The notes under the pieces were generated by a model that did not search any database, was not told the DNA's origin, and saw only the letters and a list, made by a program, of their open reading frames with translations. From contig JAMXDE010000006.1 of NCBI GenBank assembly GCA_026770025.1, positions 1,116,001-1,180,000 on the forward strand: a stretch of 64,000 nucleotides of DNA, written 5' to 3'. Shown in pieces: positions 17,373 through 27,693 of the stretch. The position numbers were made by a program, and so were the translations under genes. Numbering within the stretch: position 1 is the stretch's first letter; each line of letters opens with the position of its first letter. This stretch comes from Craspedostauros australis. Its lineage: Eukaryota > Bacillariophyta > Bacillariophyceae > Mastogloiales > Achnanthaceae.

Positions 17373-18783
17373 CGGGCCCAACAAGCAGCAACATGGCGAA
17401 GGCGCATTCCGTTTGCCTCCACGTCGACAGAAGATTAAGTTCGCCCTTTCTCGGCGCACGACACAGATCATCGCGATGGTGGTCTTCGCCACAATATGGA
17501 TGTCCAACTACCGCCAGCATCAAGAGCTGTCTATCAGCACGAATGCGCCGGATGCGCCAGAACCATTATTGGATGCATTCATTCGCAACGAACACAACAA
17601 AGTCGATGAACAAAGCCTTCTTCCATCCAACAAACCGACCGCATTCCTCCATGTTGGTCCAGAAAAGATGGCGACCACCTTCCTGCAAAGCACGTTCAGC
17701 AAGCTGCATAACTACGAAATCCTCATCGCGCACAATTTCCAATACATTGGATCCTCCAAGCAACGGTCGGAGGCCTTTCTCATGCATTCCTACGAAGACA
17801 GTTCGAGTTTCATTCAGGGCGGTGAAGGTGGGAGAATTACTACGACCTCGCTGGCGCAGGCGCAGGCACAGTCACAACCACATTCAGCACAGCCAGTCCA
17901 AATGACCCCCAAATTCCACGCTCTGCTCGATCAGGCCAAGCAGGCACAATCGAACGCCATCGTGGTATTCGAAATGATGGAACGGTGGCAGGATGTGCAC
18001 ATCCAAGCCTTGGCGGATGCCATCACTGAACGAGACTTCCATGTTCACATCATCGTCGGCTATCGCAGGTTCTTTGAATACGCAGTTTCCTTGTACAATC
18101 AAAAGATCAAACCAACTCGCAAGCTTGCCAAACCTACGTTCAAAATCTGGCCCGACGAGCATGCCAACGGCGTCGCTGGAGAGCACATCCCGCCCCTCCG
18201 CAAAGAGCAGGTCCACGAGCTCTTCCTCGCACGTACCGACAACTGGACGATCCATCCGTCGCTGCAGGCATTGCGGCGATACCAGCGGTACTTCCCGACT
18301 TCGACATTCGATGTTCTGGATATTCACAGACCTGTCCTTTCGGTTTTCGTGTGTGACATCTTGCGATCCGCCGAACTGTGTCAAACGCTGGAGGATCAGT
18401 GGGATGTCGATACCAGCGCTCATCGCAATCCATCCTATCCCGTATGTTACGATCGCATTGCCGTGGACGCGTATCAGCAAGGCATGTTCACGAATCCGCG
18501 CAAGCAGACCCGATCTCAGATTGTGGAGCGCATTGCCACATGGCATCACCGTCGGCGCGACGTGCCCGCGTTGTCCTTCACGATCTGTCCGTCGGAGGCA
18601 GAAAAGCAGTGGTGGCTGGATGTATCGCTGAGCATGGAGCGAGAACCATTGGTGGAGCATCCGCAACCTGACAAACATAGAGAAGCGTTTGAACAGCAGT
18701 TTGCCAAGTCCTTTTGCCTCGTCAATACCACGGAGGTGTTGCAGGATGAGAAGTGGAAGCTCTTCTTTCGGAGAATACGATGA
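17332..18783 (+). CDS. Sulfotransferase-like type II membrane protein
   Basis: 483 residues. The N-terminus is a Met-Ser repeat coded by an ATGTCG microsatellite, so any of several in-frame ATGs could be the true start. A basic stretch (residues 31-42) precedes one membrane helix at ~43-58: type II, Golgi-like topology. At ~104-119 the sequence FLHVGPEKMATTFLQ resembles the 5'-phosphosulfate-binding loop of sulfotransferases (usual form HxGPHKTGTTxLQ), with the usual Lys kept but Gly-Thr replaced by Met-Ala. Further on, a VGYRRFFEYAVSLYNQ segment fits the 3'-phosphate-binding region. Diatoms carry many such divergent carbohydrate-sulfotransferase-like genes. Inferred role: sulfation of glycans or glycoproteins in the Golgi. 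The changed P-loop makes activity uncertain. Confidence 0.68.
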   Translation: MSMSRSMSMSMSTPGPNKQQHGEGAFRLPPRRQKIKFALSRRTTQIIAMVVFATIWMSNYRQHQELSISTNAPDAPEPLLDAFIRNEHNKVDEQSLLPSNKPTAFLHVGPEKMATTFLQSTFSKLHNYEILIAHNFQYIGSSKQRSEAFLMHSYEDSSSFIQGGEGGRITTTSLAQAQAQSQPHSAQPVQMTPKFHALLDQAKQAQSNAIVVFEMMERWQDVHIQALADAITERDFHVHIIVGYRRFFEYAVSLYNQKIKPTRKLAKPTFKIWPDEHANGVAGEHIPPLRKEQVHELFLARTDNWTIHPSLQALRRYQRYFPTSTFDVLDIHRPVLSVFVCDILRSAELCQTLEDQWDVDTSAHRNPSYPVCYDRIAVDAYQQGMFTNPRKQTRSQIVERIATWHHRRRDVPALSFTICPSEAEKQWWLDVSLSMEREPLVEHPQPDKHREAFEQQFAKSFCLVNTTEVLQDEKWKLFFRRIR

Positions 18784-19121
18784 GGATTGAAACAGGCGAA
18801 TGCGAAAGGGTTTGGTTGGTGAGCGGCATGGAAACCGTCTCGCGCATGCTCGCACTACTCGTATTCTGGTCAGACTGTTCATACACACTCGCACCCGTAT
18901 GTACATGTACTCTACGCGGATGATTCTCGCTGGGATGGCTGTACGAGGAATTCGCAGGGGGAATTGCCGCATACAAGTAACGAAATGGAGTCTCGCATAA
19001 CAGTCTAAATCCCCTTACTTTGGTACCATGCCAGTACAACTGCGTTCGTTTGCTACAATTGGTGTTGCTACACCTGTTTAGGAAATGTCACAATGCGCAT
19101 TCTTGCATTTCTGCCTTGTGC
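18784..19121. other. Convergent intergenic region
   Basis: Shared 3' region of the sulfotransferase-like gene (+) and the three-repeat Cys-rich gene (-). No gene or repeat seen. Confidence 0.5.
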
Positions 19122-21512
19122 TCACACTGTGGCCAACCCAATGGAGGCCAGCACGGCAACTGCGCCAACGGCCCCGGCAGGCCAAACAATGAATAATCCC
19201 GCCGCTGACGACTTGTCCTTGGCCCTGTTTTCATCCTTCGTCGTATCTTCGGTGTCGTCCTTCTTCTGGTTGTCATTACCACCTGGTGCCGAAGTCGGAG
19301 CTCCGGTTGTGGGTGCGGCTGTGATGGAGCTGCCGGGGTCGCTGCCAGTCATGTCTTCCACAGCGATGTTCAATCGCGGGACGAACAGCTTGGCATCATC
19401 CGCATCTTCCAACTCCAAGTGCTGACATGTGTCCATGTAGGCTCCAGCCTGGACGCTGTTACAATCGACCTTGATGCAATGCGCATCGTCAATCTCGCAT
19501 TCGCACGGTTGGTTGTCGTAGGTCGCCTTGCAGCCGTTGGCATTGCGATCCGCGATGCTGATGGAGTACTCGTAGCACATTGATCCAGCAATTCGTGTCG
19601 TTGTTTTGACTTCGATGTCGGTACCACCTCCGACAGTCGACGGTTCATCTACGCAGACCTTGGCTTCGACAGCATTGATGCCTGCGAATGGAAAGTCGAT
19701 GGTAATAGAGCCGCATGTATCAGCATCGATGCATTCATTGTCGAAATGGCATGAAATCTTCAACTCATCCGGCGGAGTTCCGCTGCATTCGCAGCTGCCA
19801 CGATCGCCGAATTCGCTGCCCATCTCGATGGATCGCTTCAGGAGAGGGCAGATGCTGAAGTCTGGAAGTTCCAAGTCATCCAGGAGGTCGTTCCAAGTGT
19901 TGATGGCCTGCGAATCGCCAAAGTTCGCATCAAACCATTGGGTAAAGTTGAAATCATCCCACACGAAGCTGGGGGAATCGAAGTAGTTGCCCCAATCGAT
20001 CTCAAAGTTCGGATCGAAGCGATCGAATTTTGGAAAGAAGGATGTAGGACCGTACTGGTTGTCCAAGGACAAGAATTGGCAAGTATCAAACCTACCACCC
20101 TCGATGGGGCAATCCACAGTCCAGCACCAGTTTTCAATCTGGCATGTGCAATCCTCCTCACCGATCTTGGCTGTGCATGTCTGCTCGTCGCTATCATCAC
20201 CCAACGGAATGCTGTAGGTGAACTGGAACTTGTCGATGTCATCGTTTGGGAAATCTAGCGCCACGCTGACGTCGATGTCATCGAGGTTGCTGATGGCGAA
20301 GGCGAACTCAGAGGAGGCACAGATGGTGCCATCCGGATCGTTGTCAATTTCCTCGCAAATTGTATTGAATCCGCAGTTCAGGACGATGCCGTCGCGGAAG
20401 TTGCCGTCGCACTTGCATTCCCCGTCAACGTCGAAGGCGTCTGTGATCTCCACGAGCTTTTTCACCACGGAGCATGTGCTGATTTCGTCCATATCGATGT
20501 CGAACACATCGCCCCACGTCTTGTTGGCCCAATCGATGGCGCCCCAATCGAAGTTCGGCTGGAAAAGATCATCCAGAGATGGCAAGTTGTTTCCAAAGTC
20601 GGGGAGGAGGCCATCAAAGACCTTCAGCTTTGGAATGAAGGATGACGCATCGTCCCCGTCCACTCGAAGCTGTTGGCACGTGTCCATGGTGGCGCTCTCC
20701 AGATGGTTGGAGCAATCCAGTGCGAAGCAGAAGTTGTCGTCGATGGTGCAGGCGAGGCACTCTTCGTCGCCGTACTTGGCCACGCAGGATTGCTGCTCCC
20801 TGTCGAACATCTTGATCCCGTACTCGAAGTAGATCTGCTCGTAGTCGTCGCCTGCGATGTCGACGCCGACGCCGACATTGACAGTGCCCGCGTCGTCGAA
20901 GGCAAAGTTCAACACAATCTCACCACAGATTTGAAATGCTTCGCCAATGTCCAGGCATTGGCGATCGAAGACGCAGCCGATGGCAATGCCTTCGTTGAGA
21001 TCGCCATCGCAGCTGCAATCGCCCACGCGACCAAAGTCTGGACTCATGTCGATGGCGAATTCGAGGGCTGGGCAGAGGAGGTCCGCAAAGGGGCTGCCGT
21101 CGGTGTCATTCACATTGTCATTGCCGACGCCATCGAAGAGATCCTCCAGTCCCCAGTCGCCAAGGTCGATGCCCCAGTCTCTCGGATTCCATCGATTGCT
21201 GCTCCCGCCATCGCCATTGTCGCCGTCGGTATCCTCGTCACTGTCACTGCTCCACCAATCCCAGTCGATCATCGTAGTGTTGTACTTCCCGTCGACGGAG
21301 TTGGAAAGTGCACGGTGATGGATGTGTTGGAGACGCCGAACCTGCTTCTCTACCTTGCTCATGGTGAGAGGCTGCGATGGCGCGCGGAGGCGTTGTTGTG
21401 CGTGCCGCCCATCGTGTTCGCTCATCGCGGAAGATCCATGGCCGAAGCTGACCAGGAGACAGAAGAGAGTCCAGCGCATGCTCGCAGGTGTCGAGAGTTG
21501 AAGGGATGTCAT
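19122..21512 (-). CDS. Surface protein with three tandem Cys-rich repeats and a C-terminal anchor
   Basis: 796 residues from the ATG at 21512 (an ATG at 21479 would give a tighter signal peptide). The N-terminal signal is followed by an acidic Asp/Trp/Gly-rich linker, then three ~150-residue repeats at about residues 145-290, 335-475 and 555-715. Each begins with a Cys followed by a hydrophobic helix, then a CxCxG/S...C...xC cluster, a beta-rich core with Y-S-I or Y-G-I, a CxCxIxxxxC pair and a DTCQxL motif. Acidic Trp/Phe-Asp spacers (DWGNYF, NFDWGAIDW type) separate them. A Thr/Ala/Pro stalk, a charged stretch and a final hydrophobic helix suggest a GPI signal or a C-terminal membrane anchor. 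I do not know this domain by name; similar single-copy Cys-rich modules occur in stramenopile secreted proteins. Cell-surface or cell-wall role is inferred. Confidence 0.72.
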   Translation of the reverse strand: MTSLQLSTPASMRWTLFCLLVSFGHGSSAMSEHDGRHAQQRLRAPSQPLTMSKVEKQVRRLQHIHHRALSNSVDGKYNTTMIDWDWWSSDSDEDTDGDNGDGGSSNRWNPRDWGIDLGDWGLEDLFDGVGNDNVNDTDGSPFADLLCPALEFAIDMSPDFGRVGDCSCDGDLNEGIAIGCVFDRQCLDIGEAFQICGEIVLNFAFDDAGTVNVGVGVDIAGDDYEQIYFEYGIKMFDREQQSCVAKYGDEECLACTIDDNFCFALDCSNHLESATMDTCQQLRVDGDDASSFIPKLKVFDGLLPDFGNNLPSLDDLFQPNFDWGAIDWANKTWGDVFDIDMDEISTCSVVKKLVEITDAFDVDGECKCDGNFRDGIVLNCGFNTICEEIDNDPDGTICASSEFAFAISNLDDIDVSVALDFPNDDIDKFQFTYSIPLGDDSDEQTCTAKIGEEDCTCQIENWCWTVDCPIEGGRFDTCQFLSLDNQYGPTSFFPKFDRFDPNFEIDWGNYFDSPSFVWDDFNFTQWFDANFGDSQAINTWNDLLDDLELPDFSICPLLKRSIEMGSEFGDRGSCECSGTPPDELKISCHFDNECIDADTCGSITIDFPFAGINAVEAKVCVDEPSTVGGGTDIEVKTTTRIAGSMCYEYSISIADRNANGCKATYDNQPCECEIDDAHCIKVDCNSVQAGAYMDTCQHLELEDADDAKLFVPRLNIAVEDMTGSDPGSSITAAPTTGAPTSAPGGNDNQKKDDTEDTTKDENRAKDKSSAAGLFIVWPAGAVGAVAVLASIGLATV

Positions 21513-22536
21513 CGAGTCGATCTTTGGTATGGGCGAAACATTGCATGGTGTGATATGATGAATGAAGGCAAGAGTGGGTACGTAGGAAGCGGTGAATATT
21601 ATTCATAAGGAACGAAGGAGAGGTGCTACCACAAATCCCACAATCGTCGGCCATGGTTGCAAGTGATAGGACCATCCATTGGCCGATCGATCGGTCTCTC
21701 CGCTCATTTGCCCTGCCCATCCACCCGCTTGTCTGAATGCTGCTCCCACTACTCACCTGGTTGCCCGTCTATCAGCTTGGCTGCCTGATCGATAGTCTGC
21801 ACTTCCAAGTTTGTGACCACATCATAGGACAATGATGATCAGAACTTGTAGATGTCCCATACTCGTACACAGCATGGTGTACGAATACCAATGATTGGTC
21901 GGCTGCGAATCCGACGCGATGGAAGGAAGAGACGAAAGACGATGAAATCGATGTCGATGTCGATCCATCTACGACTCAGAAGAAACTGCAACCCGTAAGC
22001 TCGACCACGGCGCAGTCCGGATGACTTGCTTCCGTCCAATTGCCTCGGCGCGGCATGGCATGGCATGGCATGGCATCGTGTTGTACGTATCACATCGCTA
22101 GCACTGGAGTACATTCGACGCGTCGCACTCTCATCTGGCGGCACGATGGCTTGGTTGTGCTGCCAAGAGGACGGATCTGCTTCCGAGAGAGGAGGAGGCG
22201 CGGAACTTCTTTGGTGATGTGGTGATTGTTTGGTTTTGGCGAAACCGCTTCCGAGTTCCGCGAAGTCAGAAACACGAGTGAAATTAGTATCCACGACTTG
22301 AATGGAACTGCAGTTGGTCGATTGGGTCGGCGACAAACAAAAACTGATCATTTTTTGAAACGCATGTTCAACATGACGACGAAGATGCCGACGATGGTCA
22401 CATGCGCCAACCGCGTGACAGCGGCGATGCGTTGTGCAGGAATGTCACATGAAAGTCTCGCCGACTCACCACAACAGCGAAGATATCAGCGACGATCGGT
22501 TTATCGAGCATCGGCCATCCTACGACGACTCGTACC
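21513..22536. promoter_or_regulatory. Divergent intergenic region (three-repeat protein / Rossmann protein)
   Basis: Promoter zone for both flanking genes. It contains a perfect GGCAT array at 22052-22076. A 170-codon minus-strand open frame here has no domain and includes that repeat. No gene supported. Confidence 0.45.
22052..22076. repeat. Pentanucleotide microsatellite (GGCAT)5
   Basis: Five perfect GGCAT units in the divergent promoter region. Confidence 0.9.
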
Positions 22537-23463
22537 ATGTCCCGATCCATCCTCCTCATCAACTGCATCCTCGCGCACGCATCCATCGTCGCCGACGCCT
22601 TTTCGACGGTGGTCTACGGACTTCCCAGCGAGCTGTCGTTGCTGGTGACCAAGATCGCGGCGCGCGAAGGTGCCGATGCCAGTTTGATTTGCGCCTCCAG
22701 CGTTGAGGAGCGCTTTCGAAGCCTTTTGTACGGCGTCGACACATCTGCCGCCGATGCATCGCCCGATGACGCCAAGCTGGTCGTAGAGGGCGAGGACATC
22801 GAACGTGCCCTGTCCAACGCCGACTGCATGGTGTTCGTGAACTACGAACAGCCCGTCGATCCTCAGACGTTGAACACGCTGCTGCAGAACTGCGATGATG
22901 AGAAACTGTCGCAGCTCGTGGTGTTGTCGAAGATGGGCATCACGAAAAGCAAGGAACAGTCCGGATTCGGCGCATTTTTTGGTGGGTCGTCGGGCAAGGA
23001 CCGCGAGCTTCTGGCATCGGAGGAGCTCATCCGCAAGACGTGCGAGGAGAAGAATTTGGGATTGGCCATCGTGCGAGCTGGATTGCTGAAGGGCGGAGGT
23101 CCTGGGGAGGATGGCAACGAATTTGGTTTGGACCGGTGTTACTACAGCACGTTGGTGGATTTCCTGGAGGCTTCCGTGACCATGGCGCATGACAAGTTCA
23201 CCTTGGGTGCCGATTGCGTGCTTGGCGATACCGAACCGTTGCCAGGCATGATCAAGCAGACGCAGTCGAAGTCCACATTCGAGCCCTTGCCGTTCGACAC
23301 GAACCGGGTGACGGTTGCCGGAGCGACGGTCGCGGCCATGATGATGACCCCGCCAGAAGGAGAAGCACGGAGGCGGGATCTGGAGTTTTCAGTCCGTGCA
23401 GCCAAGGCGGAAGCGCCGCCGACGATGGATGAATGGTCGACCATTCTTCAGGGATTGAAATAG
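22537..23463 (+). CDS. Plastid-targeted NAD(P)-binding Rossmann-fold protein (atypical SDR-like)
   Basis: 308 residues. Residues 1-22 form a signal peptide ending ADA|FSTVVYG, a plastid Phe+1 motif that runs directly into the first strand of the fold. The next ~210 residues alternate strands and helices as in NAD(P)-binding or NmrA-like atypical short-chain dehydrogenases: a strand with LVVLSKMG, an SEELIRKTCEEKNLGLAIVRAG segment typical of the region after the third strand, and a Gly-rich KGGGPGEDG loop. The canonical GxxGxxG near the N-terminus is not evident, so cofactor binding is uncertain. Homologous plant and algal plastid proteins often act as assembly or pigment-related factors. Substrate unknown. 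Confidence 0.65.
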   Translation: MSRSILLINCILAHASIVADAFSTVVYGLPSELSLLVTKIAAREGADASLICASSVEERFRSLLYGVDTSAADASPDDAKLVVEGEDIERALSNADCMVFVNYEQPVDPQTLNTLLQNCDDEKLSQLVVLSKMGITKSKEQSGFGAFFGGSSGKDRELLASEELIRKTCEEKNLGLAIVRAGLLKGGGPGEDGNEFGLDRCYYSTLVDFLEASVTMAHDKFTLGADCVLGDTEPLPGMIKQTQSKSTFEPLPFDTNRVTVAGATVAAMMMTPPEGEARRRDLEFSVRAAKAEAPPTMDEWSTILQGLK

Positions 23464-24220
23464 GAGTTTGAGATTTGTATGGTATCACTGCTATGGATAC
23501 ATGGAGCTCATGAATTGGTTTCCCAAGACCAGAGCGGCAGCGTGTTGCCGCAGCCAAATTCCACTTTGCGCGGACTCCTCCCAACTCTCTCTCCAGAGAG
23601 AAGACTCATTAGGGAAACACAGTACAGTTCGTCTCTCTCTCTCTATTTTGAGACTACAAGAGTTATAATGCATACTTCTCCTGTCGTCGCTCATCTATTA
23701 TGATCGTGCGGTGAAATGCATCCAATACCTTGCCTCTTGTTGTAGAATCGGCCGTTCGATGCGAGGATAACTAGAAACTATGTTAGTCCAATTCCAGAAT
23801 CTGAAGGATGTCCGTGGATCTTTTCTCTCACCTTGTGCCGTTTTGTGCGAAGAAATTGGATCGATCGCCAACAACGGCACGAAGGTCGCGATGGCTCTCT
23901 CCGGACACACAACGAGGCAACTGACGGCGGTCGCTCCGTCTTCGCCTGAGTGAAAACCGCTTCACATCACACCACATCACATCACATCACATCACATCAC
24001 ATCACATCAGCGGCATCAACGTCATCAACGGCATCATCATCTCGCCGACAGAGAGAGAGAGAGGAGCAAGCAGCGAGTAGGCGAGGAATCGAGACAGTCT
24101 GCCGTCAGCTTCTACATACGCGAGCTGCGCCGGTCGCTGTTCATCGGTCGTTGTCAGTCTCAGTGATATTCGCACGCCCATGCGCCAGGATATCGACCAT
24201 ACCAGTCCGATCGAGACAGG
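23464..24220. other. Intergenic with ATCAC pentanucleotide array
   Basis: It lies between two plus-strand genes and includes the promoter of the gene at 24221. It carries a CT run near 23631, the ATCAC array at 23972-24009 and a short GA run near 24050. No gene supported. Confidence 0.5.
23972..24009. repeat. Pentanucleotide microsatellite (ATCAC)n
   Basis: About seven nearly perfect ATCAC units, ending some 210 bp before the start codon of the next gene. Confidence 0.85.
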
Positions 24221-27044
24221 ATGACGTTCGCCGAGTTAGATGCGTTCCTCGAGACAGAGATTGCCGACTACGGCTTGATGTCCACGAGGGCGCGGCAGTT
24301 GGTGAGTACATATGACATTCGAGACTATAACACAATAGATCGACGCAGAGTGGAATGGTGCGACGTTTGTGCGCTTGATTTGCCTTGTCTTGTCCTGGCG
24401 TCGTCATGTCGTCCCGTCTCTCTTGTCGATTTGCGTCAAAGCACGATTTCTCACATCAATTTGTGCTTGTCTCGGCCGTTTGTGCACCTTTGATCGTCAA
24501 TCATTGGATGATTGATTGCCGTCGCCACCCTTGCGATTCATGGACAACCACATCACATCATGCGATACTATCATCATCACCACCATCATCGCGCCCATCG
24601 TGGCCGTCGCGATTCATAATATCTAGATCCAAGAGCTCAAGACGGACGATGAGGACAAAGTCTGCATGTACTTCGCGTCCAAGATTCTGGAGGTTGATGA
24701 AGGATCGGTGTCAGCCACCAGCTCTGTCGACATCAAAGAGGCCGCGGCGATATCGTACAGATCCATGAAGATCCTGAAGGATGATATCGAAAAGAAGGAG
24801 AAAGGCATTATCGTGGGCACGCCAGGCCGAGCTTCTCTGCTGGTGAAGAGTTTGTGTCAGGGATTGGGGAAGTTGGGAACGGGGAGCAATCATCACCACA
24901 CGCCAACATCGGGGAATGCTGCCGCGGGGACAGCAGCAACCAATTCGTTTCGGATTGTGCACGTACGATGCGTGCTGGAGGCGCTTCTGGAGAACTACCC
25001 GTCCGCCATCATCTCGGCGGTTGCCGCCGGCGGCACGCGGGGACTGGAGACCAATCTGCGTCCTCTCCTTCTGTCGGGGACAGCCTTGCAAACGCTTCCC
25101 TTCCTCACACAGCTCGTATGCTACGGCTGCACCGGTCGCAGGGGCATGGCGTCTGCCGAGAAGTCGGCTCAGCACACCTACGAGATGGCGCAGCGCAACA
25201 TGTTCAGCAACAACAAGAAGCTCAGCCAGATCTCGAACGGACATCGACGAAAGTTTGTCAAAAATCTGGCAGATTGGGGTCTCATGACCAAGCTGGCGCA
25301 GCGGTGTTCAGGTGTGGACACATACGCAGACGCAGATGCGAACATCAACACAAATGCCAACGAGGATGCGACAACGAACACTTCAGCGGTGGCCTCCACG
25401 GAGCAATCCGCTGGCTCGATTCCGACCCTCGGCGTCGAAGAGGAAGCATGCGAAGCAACCTTGACCATCCTGGAATGCGTCGGATACCCACCGCTCTCAG
25501 ATGCAGAAACCGTCGCAGCCGCAACCGGTCAGACGCAAAAGCTGGCGAAGAAAGCCGATTCAACCGAATCTGTCGGTGAAGATGTGCTACTGCGACCATT
25601 GGGCACCCCGGAGTGGTGGCACGCCATCTTCGTCACACTGCAGGAACTGCTCGATTCCAACACGTCCGGTGACTGGCAGCACAACCAAAGGGCGGCCGCG
25701 ATCGCCCGCGTTGCGTACCAAGCGTTCGCATTGGCGACCGGAAATTCATCCAGGATCTGCAAGTCGCACGCACCCGCCACAGACGCAACAGAACAGGCAG
25801 ACGAAAAGATCGTGACGGATGAAGAAGAGGATTCCAGCACCAACCGTCTCATGGAATGGGGCCTGACGGACAAGATGCACGCGGCGCTCATAACGCAGCT
25901 CCCGTTGCTTATTCAGCTGCTTGGCCTACCCATTGAGAGCCTTCAATACGAAGCGACCTGGTCGACAGCACCGACAACGGCGGAATCGAAGAACGAGGGA
26001 GATCCAGCACACGAAACGAATGCAAACCGCATCCGTCACCCGGGCAAATACGAAACCAAGCCCTTCTCATCTTGGCGCCACCAGCTCCTCATGCTACTAA
26101 CGGAGGTCATTTCCTACGGAACTACCGTGGATGGAATACCAAGTCAAAGCAAGAGCGACATGACTAGCGCCAGCAAATCCCCCGCTCTGCGTGCTATGGA
26201 GTCCATCATGGCGCAAACCAGGATGCCTCCGGAAGTGGAAAAGAAGAAAAAGCACAAGAAGTCTGCGAAGCAGGCACAACCGTCAGCTGAAGCATCGCAA
26301 GGAGACGTACTGCAGGCAGAAGCAAGTGACACCGCTGCTGACAAAGTCATCATCTACAACCCGTGGCCTGCTCTGTGCAGCTTCATCTTCGCATACCCGC
26401 ACAACGATCTCTACCACATTCAATTCTATCGCATGTTCGTGGCCGTGTGCATGGAACACGAAGAGCAAACGCTGCGGCTGGTTCTGCAAAAGGCAAAGTT
26501 CGTGACGCGCGCCATCCGCGCATGCAACAACGACGCGGCGCCATCCCCAGCGCGAGCGGTGCTGTGGAACTGCCTCAACGTCCTGCGGCTGCGCCGTGAT
26601 TCCTTGCCGCCCAGCGCGTACCTGCGGCAGTTCTTGGACAGCCACGACATCTGGAAGGGATTCCTGGACACGTTGATCCAGGGCACCATCCGGCAGCAGA
26701 CGCCCATCGCTGGTGCCACCATCACGGTTGCTGTTGGGGATGTGGAGCAAACGACGGCGGTGACGGACGAATCCACGATCGGGCTGGACACCGCGTATGC
26801 GAAGCAACTTGGATTAGAGGGGGTGTGCGTTTGGGATGGCAAGTCCGTCATGATCGATCCAAGTGCTTCAGCCACTACATTGTCACAGCAGCTGCAGGCC
26901 GTCAACTTGAAACAAGATGGGACCAACGCGCACGATGATGACGTTACGATCGGCACAGCGAGTACAAGCACGACAGCGACCAGCAGCACAGCCGGTGGCA
27001 GCAGCAGTTCCAAGAAGAAGAAAAAGAAACGAAAGAAAAAATAG
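24221..27044 (+). CDS. Large helical protein with poly-Lys C-terminus, function unknown
   Basis: Two exons, 24221-24301 and 24627-27044, joined by a phase-0 GTGAGT...TAG intron, give 832 residues. The first exon codes MTFAELDAFLETEIADYGLM; the second continues IQELKTDDEDKVCMYF. The protein is mostly helical with low-complexity inserts (Ala/Asp/Asn/Thr at ~250, Lys-rich at ~535). Several Leu-rich helix pairs resemble ARM/HEAT-type solenoids. The segment around residues ~585-640, with NPWPALCSFIFAYPHNDLYHIQFY, is loosely like the conserved core of SAPS/PP6 regulatory subunits. I regard that as a lead, not an assignment. The tail is Ser followed by nearly pure Lys/Arg, which could be a nuclear signal or nucleic-acid-binding tail. 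No signal peptide, no membrane helix. Confidence 0.62.
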
Positions 27045-27693
27045 GCAACTCAATCAATCTTCGTGCTCGTCCTGGTACAAGGCCACCTCTGTCTCCGAGT
27101 ACGTTGAAGCGTGTCAGTTGTATGCACCAGCGACACGCATCTCGCCATCCACCGAGCTCGCAATGAATTAGAGTGATGCTCCTTGAATCATCACGTACGA
27201 TGAAAAGCTGAGCAAGCAATACTTACGGTCGCAGCTTTGAGCCATGCTGGAATATGAAAGACATAGTTGAATTCGATAATGTCGTGTGAAGTTGTTTGAT
27301 GGTTTATGTGTGCGTGGGACGAAGGAGGAATGCACGCTCTCTATCAACAGCTATGAGCTATGCTGGGATATCGTAAGCCATGCACATGAACTATCAGGTC
27401 GTGGGTATCTGCCAAGGCTGATTGTGTCATGAACTTGGTTGCCGCAAGACGAAGCCTGTCGTGGACAACCTCTTCCACAGTCCATCATCACAACAGAACT
27501 ACGTCCTTTCGCGCAACGTTCCCTGTCACATACTACCCTGATTGTAAGCCTTCTGCCTGTTAACAATCTCTCCTGTTCCACTATAAGTGCACGCAAACGC
27601 AAACATGCACAGCATTCCACCAAATGAAACCCAGGCATCAACGGTATGATATATAATACATTGAAGAGCAATACTATTCTCCATGGCGATATC
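27045..27693. other. Convergent intergenic region
   Basis: Shared 3' region between the solenoid-like gene (+) and AAA/STAND paralog A (-). No gene, RNA or repeat seen. Confidence 0.5.

Noticed and set aside
20673-21608. 311-codon plus-strand open frame rich in Val/Ala/Ile
   Set aside because: Antisense shadow of the three-repeat Cys-rich gene.
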